The translations under genes were made by a program, and so were the position numbers. Below are positions 1-5,745 of a stretch of DNA of 5,745 nt, in pieces; within the stretch, counting starts at the first letter, position 1, and each line of letters opens with the position of its first letter. Source of the stretch: Bacteroidales bacterium (lineage in GTDB: Bacteria > Bacteroidota > Bacteroidia > Bacteroidales > JAOZVK01); NCBI GenBank assembly GCA_029938185.1, contig JAOZVK010000381.1:1-5745 (forward strand), in the 5' to 3' direction. The notes below the pieces were generated by a model that was given only the letters and a program-made list of their open reading frames with translations, searched no databases and was not told where the DNA came from.

Positions 1-1
1 G

Positions 2-54
2 GAACTAATAAAAAACTTGAATAAGCTATTTTTGCTCGTATTTTTATAAGCCCA
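2..54 (+). repeat. Left arm of 53-bp window-terminal inverted repeat
   Basis: This segment is the reverse complement of the last 53 bases of the window (5693-5745), with 52 of 53 positions matching; the only mismatch is at position 19 (G here, A expected). It is non-coding and AT-rich. Beyond position 54 the similarity stops abruptly, and this copy runs directly into the hairpin cluster at 52-244. Both window edges lie within one base of the repeat ends. That is what a dispersed multi-copy repeat would produce if it stopped the assembly on each side, though this cause is inferred. The repeat family is not one I can name. Confidence 0.9.
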
Positions 55-244
55 CCCCATGGTAATCAGGGTAAATGATAAATAACATTCTCTCAAATGC
101 CATTGGCATGGACTATCTACTTAACCATAAACGACCTAAGAGGTCATACCTGCGGCATTTTGGAAAATATTTGCATTTATGCCCACCGATTACCATCGGT
201 GGCATGCCTATAGGCATTTAGTTATGAACACTTTTTCGAGTGTT
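52..244. repeat. Cluster of palindromes/hairpins, REP-like structured non-coding DNA
   Basis: At least five short inverted repeats are packed here. They are ATGCC/GGCAT (97-101 with 105-109), GACCT/AGGTC (133-137 with 141-145), ATGCC(C)ACCGAT/ATCGGTGGCAT (179-190 with 195-205, loop TACC, one bulged C), the perfect palindrome ATGCCTATAGGCAT (204-217) and AACACT/AGTGTT (227-232 with 239-244). In addition, 52-77 is imperfectly complementary to 174-202; its core ATGGTAATC at 59-67 pairs with GATTACCAT at 188-196. One strand could therefore fold either as separate hairpins or as a closed, multibranched structure. No coding potential was seen. Similar ACCGAT-N-ATCGGT palindromes are, from memory, common as dispersed repeats in Bacteroidota. 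Whether this is a REP-type repeat or a structured RNA cannot be decided from one copy. Confidence 0.6.
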
Positions 245-407
245 TCGACAAATTTTGGTTAATTGCGTACAACTGCAAATGGAAACAAATAGACAAAATT
301 AATATTACAATAATTTGGATATATTTTTTTTCTCTGAAAAAAAAATTAAATTTGTGCATTGAAAATAAATAAAATATTATGGAATAGAAATAATAAAATC
401 GAAATAT

Positions 408-571
408 AAAAAGCGTTTAGCTTATTTTCTTGATTATAAAAATCTCCAAAATTTGATACTAACAAGAAATAAGACAAATGCTCACGTTTATAGCGTGGGC
501 TGTTCTTATTTGTTAGTATGGGTGTTTGGAGATACCTTATAATCTGATAAGTTATCGTTCCCACGCTTTTT
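408..571. repeat. 164-bp imperfect palindromic element (two head-to-head copies)
   Basis: The two halves are inverted copies of each other around position 490. Matching blocks from outside inward are AAAAAGCG/CGCTTTTT (408-415 with 564-571), GATTATAA/TTATAATC (432-439 with 537-544), ATCTCCAAA/TTTGGAGAT (442-450 with 525-533), ATACTAACAA/TTGTTAGTAT (456-465 with 510-519), ATAAGA/TCTTAT (469-474 with 504-509), and GCTCACG/CGTGGGC (480-486 with 494-500, one G-U), with a 7-nt loop. The right half is itself bounded by a perfect 8-bp inverted pair, AGCGTGGG (492-499) and CCCACGCT (560-567). A transcript could form one very long hairpin, and both strands end in a T-run, so it may act as a two-way terminator upstream of the chemoreceptor gene. 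No transposase is adjacent. It looks like a MITE- or REP-type doublet; the family name is not known to me. Confidence 0.75.
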
Positions 572-657
572 TAAATTTATTATTGGCTCTTTCTGTGAGA
601 ATTGTAAAAGCAAATTTTTAATTATTCACCTTAAAACCCAAAAAAATAAAAAACGAA

Positions 658-2601
658 ATGAAAAACTTATCAATTTTTAAAAAAATAATTATTGTTTTTG
701 TAACAGTTGGACTAACAGCAATAATTACAGATAGTTTAATAGCAGATTATATTTTCAGAACTACAATAACTAAAAATACAGATAAACAACTTATCAACGA
801 CCTGAAAAGAGAAAAACACAAAATTGAACATTTTTTTGCCAACTCTTCCGCAAAATTAGAAACAACAAGTAAATTTTTTGCAGTACAAAATCTATTTGAA
901 ATTTTGATAAATTACCATCACGAAACAGGAGTAAAAGAAGATGAAGATTTTCCTGTGCATACTCAGGAATACGAAGAACTCATAAAAAAATATTATGAAT
1001 ATTTCAAAAATTTTGTTGTAGATAATGGATATTATGATATATTTTTTATTTGTCAAAAACACGGACACATTATGTTTACAACTGACCATGAAGATGATTT
1101 TGGAACAAATTTATCGATAGGTAAATATAAAAATACACATCTGGCAGAACTTTGGAAAAAAGTCATAATTGAAAAAAGAACTGTAATTTCAGATTATCAT
1201 AAATATGCACCATCAAACAACGATGAGGCTATTTTTATTGGTACACCAGTTTCTAAAAATGAAAAAATAATTGGAGTGCTTGTAATACAAATATCCTCAA
1301 AACGAATAAATGAAGCTGTTTACGATAAAGATAACTTATATGCAAGTTCGGAAATTTACATTGTAGGCACAGAAGATGGAAAATATAGTCTTAAATCTAA
1401 TAAGGTACACACAAATGGAGCTATTGGCGACCAAATAAAAGATGACTTCACAATAAGGTGTATGAATAAAAAAGAAACAAGCAAAGTAATTAAAACATTA
1501 AACACCAAGCAAGATGAATATGTTTTTTATACATCTTTGAATATAAAAGATTTGCACTGGGGGCTTTTTTCAACAGTAAAGATTGACGAAATCCTTGATC
1601 CTGTAAACAAAGGTGAAAAAACATTATTTATTATAGCCATTTTAGCAATATTTCTAATAATAATTTCAGCTTATTTATTGTCAAAATCAATTTCCAAGCC
1701 AATTAAAAAAGTTGTAAAAGCGATGAAAAAAATATCTAATAAACAGATAAATTTTCAAATAACAGAAAAACGAAAAGATGAAATTGGTGAACTTTACAGC
1801 TCAATAAACGAAATTAATGCAAATTTCAGAAATATAATTCAGAATATAAATGATACAGCAACAGCGGTTTCAGATGCAAGTAATCAACTGAGTTCGGCTT
1901 CGCAGGATATTTCAAGTAGAGCAAATGAGCAAGCAGCTACCACAGAAGAAGTTGCTACTTCAATGGAAGAAATGTTGGCGATGATAAATTTCAATTCTCA
2001 AAATGCTGAAATAACTGGACAAAGTTCAGAAAAATCAGCAAATGAAATGAAACAGAGTAATGAAATTTTTGTAAAAACGATAAATTCCGTTTCACAAATA
2101 AACGAAAAAATAACAATAATTTCAGAAATTGCTAGTAAAACAGATATTTTGTCGATAAATGCGGCTATTGAAGCGGCACGAGCTGGCAAAGCAGGTAAAG
2201 GATTTTTGGTTGTGGCAAATGAAATACGAAAACTTGCAGATAAAACAAAAATTGCATCAGATGAAATTACAAACTTATCTAAAAATGGACAAGATATTTC
2301 GAGAATTGCAGGTGAAAAATTAGAGAAAGCAATTCCTGAAATAATAAAAAGTGCCGAGCTTGTAAATAATATTATTTCAGCTGGAAAAGAACAGCAAAGC
2401 GGAGTTGAAAATATTAATATTTCAGTTCAACAATTAACTGAGATAACAAACGAAAACTCTGCTTCAGCCGAAGAGCTGTCTGTATCAGCCGAAGAGTTAT
2501 CGGCTCAAGCAGAGCAATTAAAAGATTTGATTTCTGTTTTCAAAATAGGTAATTTAGAAAGCAAACAAATTTATTTTCAAACATCATCATCAGCTTCATA
2601 A
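658..2601 (+). CDS. Methyl-accepting chemotaxis protein (membrane chemoreceptor, Cache-type sensor)
   Basis: This 647-residue inner-membrane receptor should sense a ligand outside the cytoplasmic membrane and control the kinase CheA through CheW. A first membrane segment lies at about residues 8-30. An extracytoplasmic domain follows (about 31-320); its stretch 125-213 (YYDIFFICQKHG, DDFGTNL, YAPSNN, GVLVIQIS) resembles the double-Cache sensors of other receptors. A second membrane segment (321-342), a HAMP domain (343-397) and the coiled-coil signalling domain (about 400-635) complete it. The hairpin tip is at 493-519 (INAAIEAARAG at 500-510). The usual AGE of the tip reads AGK (Lys511). The C-terminus lacks an NWETF-like CheR-binding tail. 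The ATG is the only candidate after an in-frame TAA at 619; the DNA before it is A-rich, without a Shine-Dalgarno site. No convincing promoter was found in 572-657. No che gene is in the window, and the ligand is unknown. Assignment to the family is secure. Confidence 0.96.
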   Translation: MKNLSIFKKIIIVFVTVGLTAIITDSLIADYIFRTTITKNTDKQLINDLKREKHKIEHFFANSSAKLETTSKFFAVQNLFEILINYHHETGVKEDEDFPVHTQEYEELIKKYYEYFKNFVVDNGYYDIFFICQKHGHIMFTTDHEDDFGTNLSIGKYKNTHLAELWKKVIIEKRTVISDYHKYAPSNNDEAIFIGTPVSKNEKIIGVLVIQISSKRINEAVYDKDNLYASSEIYIVGTEDGKYSLKSNKVHTNGAIGDQIKDDFTIRCMNKKETSKVIKTLNTKQDEYVFYTSLNIKDLHWGLFSTVKIDEILDPVNKGEKTLFIIAILAIFLIIISAYLLSKSISKPIKKVVKAMKKISNKQINFQITEKRKDEIGELYSSINEINANFRNIIQNINDTATAVSDASNQLSSASQDISSRANEQAATTEEVATSMEEMLAMINFNSQNAEITGQSSEKSANEMKQSNEIFVKTINSVSQINEKITIISEIASKTDILSINAAIEAARAGKAGKGFLVVANEIRKLADKTKIASDEITNLSKNGQDISRIAGEKLEKAIPEIIKSAELVNNIISAGKEQQSGVENINISVQQLTEITNENSASAEELSVSAEELSAQAEQLKDLISVFKIGNLESKQIYFQTSSSAS

Positions 2602-2627
2602 TCAACAGAACTCACAAAAATAGTTCT

Positions 2628-2657
2628 TTTTTGGCATTTTTCATAAATGTCAAAAAG
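2628..2657 (+). terminator. Hairpin after the chemoreceptor gene, possible terminator
   Basis: A 12-bp stem (2628-2639 with 2645-2656, TTTTTGGCATTT with AAATGTCAAAAA, one G-U pair, 5-nt loop) begins 26 bases after the stop codon. A run of seven T lies only at 2668-2674, 11 bases beyond the stem, so this is not a textbook intrinsic terminator. On the minus strand, as on the plus strand, the 3' arm ends in A or T tracts. The left arm of this hairpin is also repeated in inverted form at 3075-3091, so the hairpin may belong to the repeat element rather than to the gene. Confidence 0.35.
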
Positions 2658-2699
2658 TAGTTTACACTTTTTTTATTCTTAAAAACCTTATTTTTTATT

Positions 2700-2815
2700 T
2701 TAAACCTTAATAAGTAGGTTATTGTATAAAATCGACACTTTGTAAAGTTGTAACTTGCTGTAATTCTGGCGTAAGCAAAATTGTTAATTGTCCATTATTC
2801 ATTGTTAATTACTTA
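2700..2815 (+). repeat. 116-bp direct repeat, copy 1
   Basis: This copy matches 2840-2955 at a constant offset of 140 bases with no gaps. I count 14 differences in 116 positions, about 88% identity. The best kept part is the block around ATAAAATCGACACTTTG and GTAAAGTTGTAACTT, which is identical across 2725-2756. The 3' part is built of ATTGTTAATTG-like words, a sequence style common in Bacteroidota intergenic repeats. No coding potential was seen. The two copies are separated by 24 unrelated bases (2816-2839). Confidence 0.9.
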
Positions 2816-2839
2816 GAAAATAAATATGACCACGATTTC

Positions 2840-2955
2840 TTAAACCTTATTAAGTAGGTTATCATATAAAATCGACACTTTGTAAAGTTGTAACTTATTG
2901 TAATTCTGGTGTAAACAAAATTATCAATTGTTTATTATCAATTGTCAATTACTTA
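2840..2955 (+). repeat. 116-bp direct repeat, copy 2
   Basis: This is the second copy of the repeat at 2700-2815, in the same orientation and without gaps. Most differences from copy 1 are transitions (C/T or G/A), concentrated in the 3' half, with the 5' core conserved. That is compatible with an old duplication, or with two independent insertions of a dispersed repeat. It ends just before the central ACCTTATT/AATAAGGT hairpin of the surrounding inverted-repeat element. Confidence 0.9.
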
Positions 2956-3192
2956 CCTTATTTATAATAGTTTAAATAAAATAATAAGGTTAACAATGAC
3001 GATTAAACTTTATTTCTACTAAGGTTAAAACAAAAAAAAATAAGGTTTTAAATCCAAAAAGTGTCAAGCGATAAATGAAAAATGCCAAAAATTCAATAAA
3101 AAAAAACAATTTTTAAATAAATAAAATTGACGATAATATTATTAAAAAATACAATTATTAAAAATAAAATATAAAAATATGTTTATATTTAA

Positions 3193-3222
3193 TTGATACT
3201 TATTAAAATTTTTATAATTTTG
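3193..3222 (+). promoter_or_regulatory. Probable Bacteroidota-type promoter for the EF-G paralog
   Basis: TAATTTTG at 3215-3222 fits the -7 consensus TAnnTTTG exactly. A TTG at 3193-3195 (preceded by AA) lies 19 bases upstream of it, the usual spacing to the -33 element in this phylum. Transcription would start near 3229, about 200 bases before the ATG. AAATAT-GTTT-ATATTT (3175-3190) sits just upstream of the -33 element and could be an operator, but in such AT-rich DNA it may be chance. Confidence 0.45.
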
Positions 3223-3228
3223 GAGTTT

Positions 3229-3427
3229 CAAAATAAAAATTGAAATTGTAAAAATACTTGCAAGCACCCATTACATAATTTGCAATATATATTAATATGA
3301 CATAAGTTTTTAATATTTATATTTTGTTAAAACACATATTGTTAAAATGTATATAGAGTGCGAAAGCAACATTAAATAGGTCGAAGACCTTAAATTATTA
3401 GTAATTAATATAAAATTTATTTAAAAA
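3229..3427 (+). promoter_or_regulatory. Putative long 5' leader of the EF-G paralog mRNA
   Basis: If the promoter at 3193-3222 is used, about 200 nt of untranslated leader precede the gene. It contains two copies of TTGTTAAAA 15 bases apart (3324-3332 and 3339-3347), a 3-bp hairpin closed by a GAAA tetraloop (TGC/GCA, 3359-3368) and a hairpin AGGTC-GAA-GACCT (3378-3390). The last 30 bases before the ATG are nearly all A and T, with no Shine-Dalgarno sequence. An in-frame TAA at 3422-3424 rules out an upstream extension of the protein. No known riboswitch was recognised, so a regulatory role is only a possibility. Confidence 0.3.
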
Positions 3428-5590
3428 ATGAAAGTTTACCAAACTAATGAGTTAAGAAACATTTCTTTAATAGGAAATGCTGGTTCAGGGAAAACTACAT
3501 TAGCTGAATCAATGCTATTTGAAGGAGGAGTTTTAAGCCGTAGAGGCGAAATTAATAACAAGAATACTGCATCAGACTATCAGGAAATTGAGCACCATCA
3601 AGGTGGTTCAGTGTACTCAACTGTGCTTTATACTGAATGGAGGAATAACAAAATAAATATACTTGATACACCAGGATTAGACGACTTTACTGGTGGTGTA
3701 GTATCTTCTTTAAATATTACTGATACAGGAATATTGCTATTGAATGCGCAAAATGGAGTTGAAGTAGGAGCAGAAATAGTTTGGAGGCATGCTAAAAATC
3801 AAAATAAACCAGTAGTTATTGCTGTAAATCATTTAGACCATGATAAAACAAATTTTGAAAAAACTGTTGAAGAGGCAAGACAATTATTAAATAAAAAAAT
3901 TATTTTAGTTCAGTACCCTATCAATGCAGGAGTTGGTTTCAATTCGGTTGTTGATGTGCTAACAATGAAAATGTACAAATGGAAAGCTGGTGGAGGTGCA
4001 CCAGAAATACTTGATATTCCAGAATCTGAAATTGACAAAGCCAAAGATTTACAAAATGAACTAATTGAGGCAGCAGCTGAAAATGATGATGAGTTGATGG
4101 AAATCTTTTTTGAAAAAGAAACATTAACTGAAGACGAAATGAGAAAAGGTATTCAAACTGGAATAATAAATAGAGAGCTTTTTCCTGTTTTTTGTATTAA
4201 TGCAAAAGAAAACATGGGTGTACAAAGACTTATGGATTTCATGATAAATGTGTTACCAGCCCCCAACCAAGTTACAGAACCGGTTAATAACGAGGGTGAT
4301 AGTGTAAAATGTGATAAAGATTCATTTAAGTCAATATATGTATTTAAAAACTCAATAGAACAACATTTAGGAGAAGTATTATTTTTCAAAGTAATGTCTG
4401 GAACTATTGACGAAAGTGAGGATTTAATAAATACTACAAAATCATCAAAAGAAAGAATTTCACAAATGTATGCAGTTGCAGGAAAACATCGCTCGAAAGT
4501 TAGTAAACTTTTAGCAGGCGATATAGGTTCTACTGTTAAATTAAAAGAAACAAAAACACATCATACTCTTAATGAAAAATCGCAGGATTGGGAATATCCT
4601 AAACCAAATTTTCCTCAACCAAAATATAGAGTTGCTTTAAAAGCAGTTAACGAATCAGATGATGAAAAATTAGGCGAAATTCTTCACAGAATACACCAAG
4701 AAGACCCTACTATAATAATTGAATATTCACAAGAATTGAAACAATTAATTGTACATGGTCAGGGAGAACATCATTTGAATACTTTAAAATGGATTGTAAA
4801 TAATCTTCATGATATAGAAATAGATTTTATTACACCACGCATACCATACCGTGAAACAATTACCAAAAAAGCTCAATCAATGTTTCGACATAAAAAACAA
4901 TCAGGTGGAGCTGGTCAGTTTGGTGAAGTACATTTAATTACAGAACCTTATGATGGAGGAGAACTAAATTCGGGTACAAAAATGTTCAAATTTGGTGATA
5001 AAGAACTAAAAATATCTGTACGTGGAGTTGATGAAGTCAAACTAAAATGGGGTGGTAAACTAATATTCTACAATTGTATTGTGGGTGGTGTTATTGATAC
5101 CAGATTTATGCCAGCTATACTAAAAGGAATAATGGAAAAAATGGAAGAGGGTCCATTAACTGGTAGTTATGCAAGAGGTATACAGGTATATGTGTATGAT
5201 GGGAAAATGCACCCAGTTGATTCAAATGAAATTTCGTTCAAAATTGCTGGTTCTAAAGCATTTACTGATGCATTCAAAAATTCGGGTCCCAAAATTATGG
5301 AGCCAATTTATGATGTTGAAGTAATTACACCCAACGATAAAATGGGTGATGTAATGAGTGACCTTCAAGGACGTAGAGCAGTTATTCAAGGAATGAGTAG
5401 CGAAGGACGATACGAAAAGCTTAATATTAAAGTACCATTAGCCGAACTATCAAAATATTCAACTGTACTTAGTTCGATAACCAGTGGAAGAGCAACATAT
5501 ACAATGGACTTTGCTGAATATAATCAAGTTCCTCACGATTTGCAGGACGAATTACTCAAAGCATATGAAAAAGAACAGGAAGAAGATTAG
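3428..5590 (+). CDS. fusA2: EF-G paralog, EF-G2 type, with a degenerate GTPase centre
   Basis: This 720-residue cytoplasmic protein has all EF-G domains: G domain (about 8-280), II (298-385), III (398-470, GQGEHHLN at 444-451), IV (477-605) and V (625-705). Its likely role is moving tRNA and mRNA through the ribosome. The P-loop GNAGSGKT (16-23) is intact. DTPGH reads DTPGL (Leu84), so the catalytic histidine is missing; RGIT reads GGSV (Ser61) and NKxD reads NHLD (134-137). The domain IV residues matching E. coli Gln507 and His583 are kept (Gln497 in SGGAGQFG, His595 in MHPVD). Between QFG and GGVI there are 53 residues, against 25 in E. coli EF-G as I recall it, so about 28 extra lie near 516-543. 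From memory, B. thetaiotaomicron EF-G2 supports translocation without GTP hydrolysis and has a 26-residue region absent from EF-G1. A canonical fusA is unlikely. The start is fixed by an in-frame TAA at 3422. No operon partner is seen. Confidence 0.93.
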   Translation: MKVYQTNELRNISLIGNAGSGKTTLAESMLFEGGVLSRRGEINNKNTASDYQEIEHHQGGSVYSTVLYTEWRNNKINILDTPGLDDFTGGVVSSLNITDTGILLLNAQNGVEVGAEIVWRHAKNQNKPVVIAVNHLDHDKTNFEKTVEEARQLLNKKIILVQYPINAGVGFNSVVDVLTMKMYKWKAGGGAPEILDIPESEIDKAKDLQNELIEAAAENDDELMEIFFEKETLTEDEMRKGIQTGIINRELFPVFCINAKENMGVQRLMDFMINVLPAPNQVTEPVNNEGDSVKCDKDSFKSIYVFKNSIEQHLGEVLFFKVMSGTIDESEDLINTTKSSKERISQMYAVAGKHRSKVSKLLAGDIGSTVKLKETKTHHTLNEKSQDWEYPKPNFPQPKYRVALKAVNESDDEKLGEILHRIHQEDPTIIIEYSQELKQLIVHGQGEHHLNTLKWIVNNLHDIEIDFITPRIPYRETITKKAQSMFRHKKQSGGAGQFGEVHLITEPYDGGELNSGTKMFKFGDKELKISVRGVDEVKLKWGGKLIFYNCIVGGVIDTRFMPAILKGIMEKMEEGPLTGSYARGIQVYVYDGKMHPVDSNEISFKIAGSKAFTDAFKNSGPKIMEPIYDVEVITPNDKMGDVMSDLQGRRAVIQGMSSEGRYEKLNIKVPLAELSKYSTVLSSITSGRATYTMDFAEYNQVPHDLQDELLKAYEKEQEED

Positions 5591-5692
5591 GTTTCTATAT
5601 TTTTTTTCCTATGTTTATTTAAAATTTTAAAAACAGGAGTTTAGAAAAACCTTTATATCATATAAAATTATTTTTTTAATATAGCTTTACAC

Positions 5693-5745
5693 TGGGCTTA
5701 TAAAAATACGAGCAAAAATAGCTTATTTAAGTTTTTTATTAGTTC
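5693..5745 (-). repeat. Right arm of 53-bp window-terminal inverted repeat
   Basis: This is the inverted counterpart of 2-54, with 52 of 53 bases matching, and it ends exactly at the window edge. The adjoining DNA (5591-5692) bears no resemblance to the DNA next to the left arm, so only these 53 bases are shared. It lies about 100 bases after the stop codon of the EF-G paralog gene and contains no coding sequence. Confidence 0.9.

Larger units (their letters stand above)
2628..3091. repeat. About 465-bp element bounded by inverted repeats, MITE-like
   Basis: The outer 17 bases match perfectly in inverted orientation (2628-2644 and 3075-3091, core TTGGCATTTTTCAT). Inside them, AAAACCTTATTTTTT (2682-2696) is matched by its complement ending at about 3049, and TTTTAAACCTTA near 2698-2709 is matched imperfectly by 3020-3030. 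A central hairpin ACCTTATT/AATAAGGT (2955-2962 with 2983-2990) lies within the right half. The interior holds two 116-bp direct repeats. No open reading frame of useful length or transposase is present, and no clear target-site duplication flanks the ends. A non-autonomous mobile element or a composite of repeats is the likeliest reading; this is inference from structure alone. Confidence 0.55.

Noticed and set aside
346..564. 72-residue open frame on the minus strand
   Set aside because: It lies almost entirely over the 164-bp palindrome, its composition follows the AT-rich repeat, and no domain is recognisable. It is best read as a chance frame in a repeat.
572..657. Promoter of the chemoreceptor gene
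   Set aside because: TTG at 602-604 and TAATTATT at 619-626 are only 14 bases apart, and the latter does not match TAnnTTTG. TAATTTG at 311-317 is one base short of the consensus and lies upstream of the palindrome.
892..2189. Short minus-strand frames at 892-1089 and 1998-2189
   Set aside because: Both lie inside the chemoreceptor gene, which has clear domains in the plus frame; their sequences are low-complexity antisense readings.
2700..2955. CRISPR array or iteron origin
   Set aside because: There are only two units, each 116 bp with a 24-bp gap and many differences, and no cas or rep gene is present. CRISPR repeats are much shorter and nearly identical.
3229..3427. Known riboswitch or T-box in the EF-G paralog leader
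   Set aside because: Only two small hairpins are visible, and no conserved aptamer core could be recognised.
3939..4389. Short minus-strand frames at 3939-4124 and 4153-4389
   Set aside because: They are antisense to the well-supported EF-G paralog and show no features of their own.
5652..5677. Terminator after the EF-G paralog (TTTATA-TCA-TATAAA followed by T-rich DNA)
   Set aside because: The 6-bp stem is made only of A-T pairs, and such palindromes are expected by chance in DNA of this composition. The same holds for TTTAAAATTTTAAA at 5618-5631.
1..5745. Composite transposon or circular plasmid bounded by the terminal repeats
   Set aside because: No transposase, integrase or replication gene is present, and joining the ends would place two inverted arms almost back to back instead of giving a direct overlap as expected for a circle.

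Overview
The window is AT-rich throughout. It carries two complete plus-strand protein genes, separated and flanked by long, repeat-rich, non-coding DNA. Three things point to a Bacteroidota (Bacteroidetes) bacterium, probably of the Bacteroidales/Marinilabiliales kind: the second gene is an EF-G2-type translation factor closely resembling the Bacteroides family as I remember it; neither gene has a Shine-Dalgarno sequence, only A-rich DNA before the ATG; and a -33/-7 promoter of the TTG-N19-TAnnTTTG type lies upstream of the second gene. No rRNA, tRNA, transposase or CRISPR array was seen. The taxonomic call is an inference.

Layout. Positions 1-657 hold no gene. They begin with one arm (2-54) of a 53-bp inverted repeat whose other arm is the last 53 bases of the window. 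Next comes a cluster of hairpins with recurring ATGCC/GGCAT and ACCGAT/ATCGGT motifs (52-244), then a featureless AT-rich stretch (about 245-407), then a 164-bp imperfect palindrome made of two head-to-head copies of one element (408-571). Positions 658-2601 encode a membrane chemoreceptor (methyl-accepting chemotaxis protein). Positions 2602-3427 are non-coding: a roughly 465-bp inverted-repeat-bounded element (2628-3091) contains two 116-bp direct repeats and seven AACCTTA-like motifs in mirror arrangement, followed by a probable promoter (3193-3222) and a leader of about 200 nt. Positions 3428-5590 encode an EF-G paralog. Positions 5591-5692 are AT-rich and appear empty, and the right arm of the terminal repeat follows.

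The two genes do not form an operon: more than 800 bp and repeat structures separate them, and no functional link is evident. The most informative gene is the EF-G paralog. Its G domain keeps the P-loop but lacks the DTPGH catalytic histidine (Leu84 instead), the RGIT threonine (Ser61) and the NKxD lysine (His135). The domain IV tip residues used for translocation are kept, and domain IV has an insertion of about 28-31 residues. This fits the EF-G2 class described in Bacteroides thetaiotaomicron, which works without GTP hydrolysis. The other notable content is the density and variety of structured non-coding repeats. I see no evidence for a new multi-gene system.
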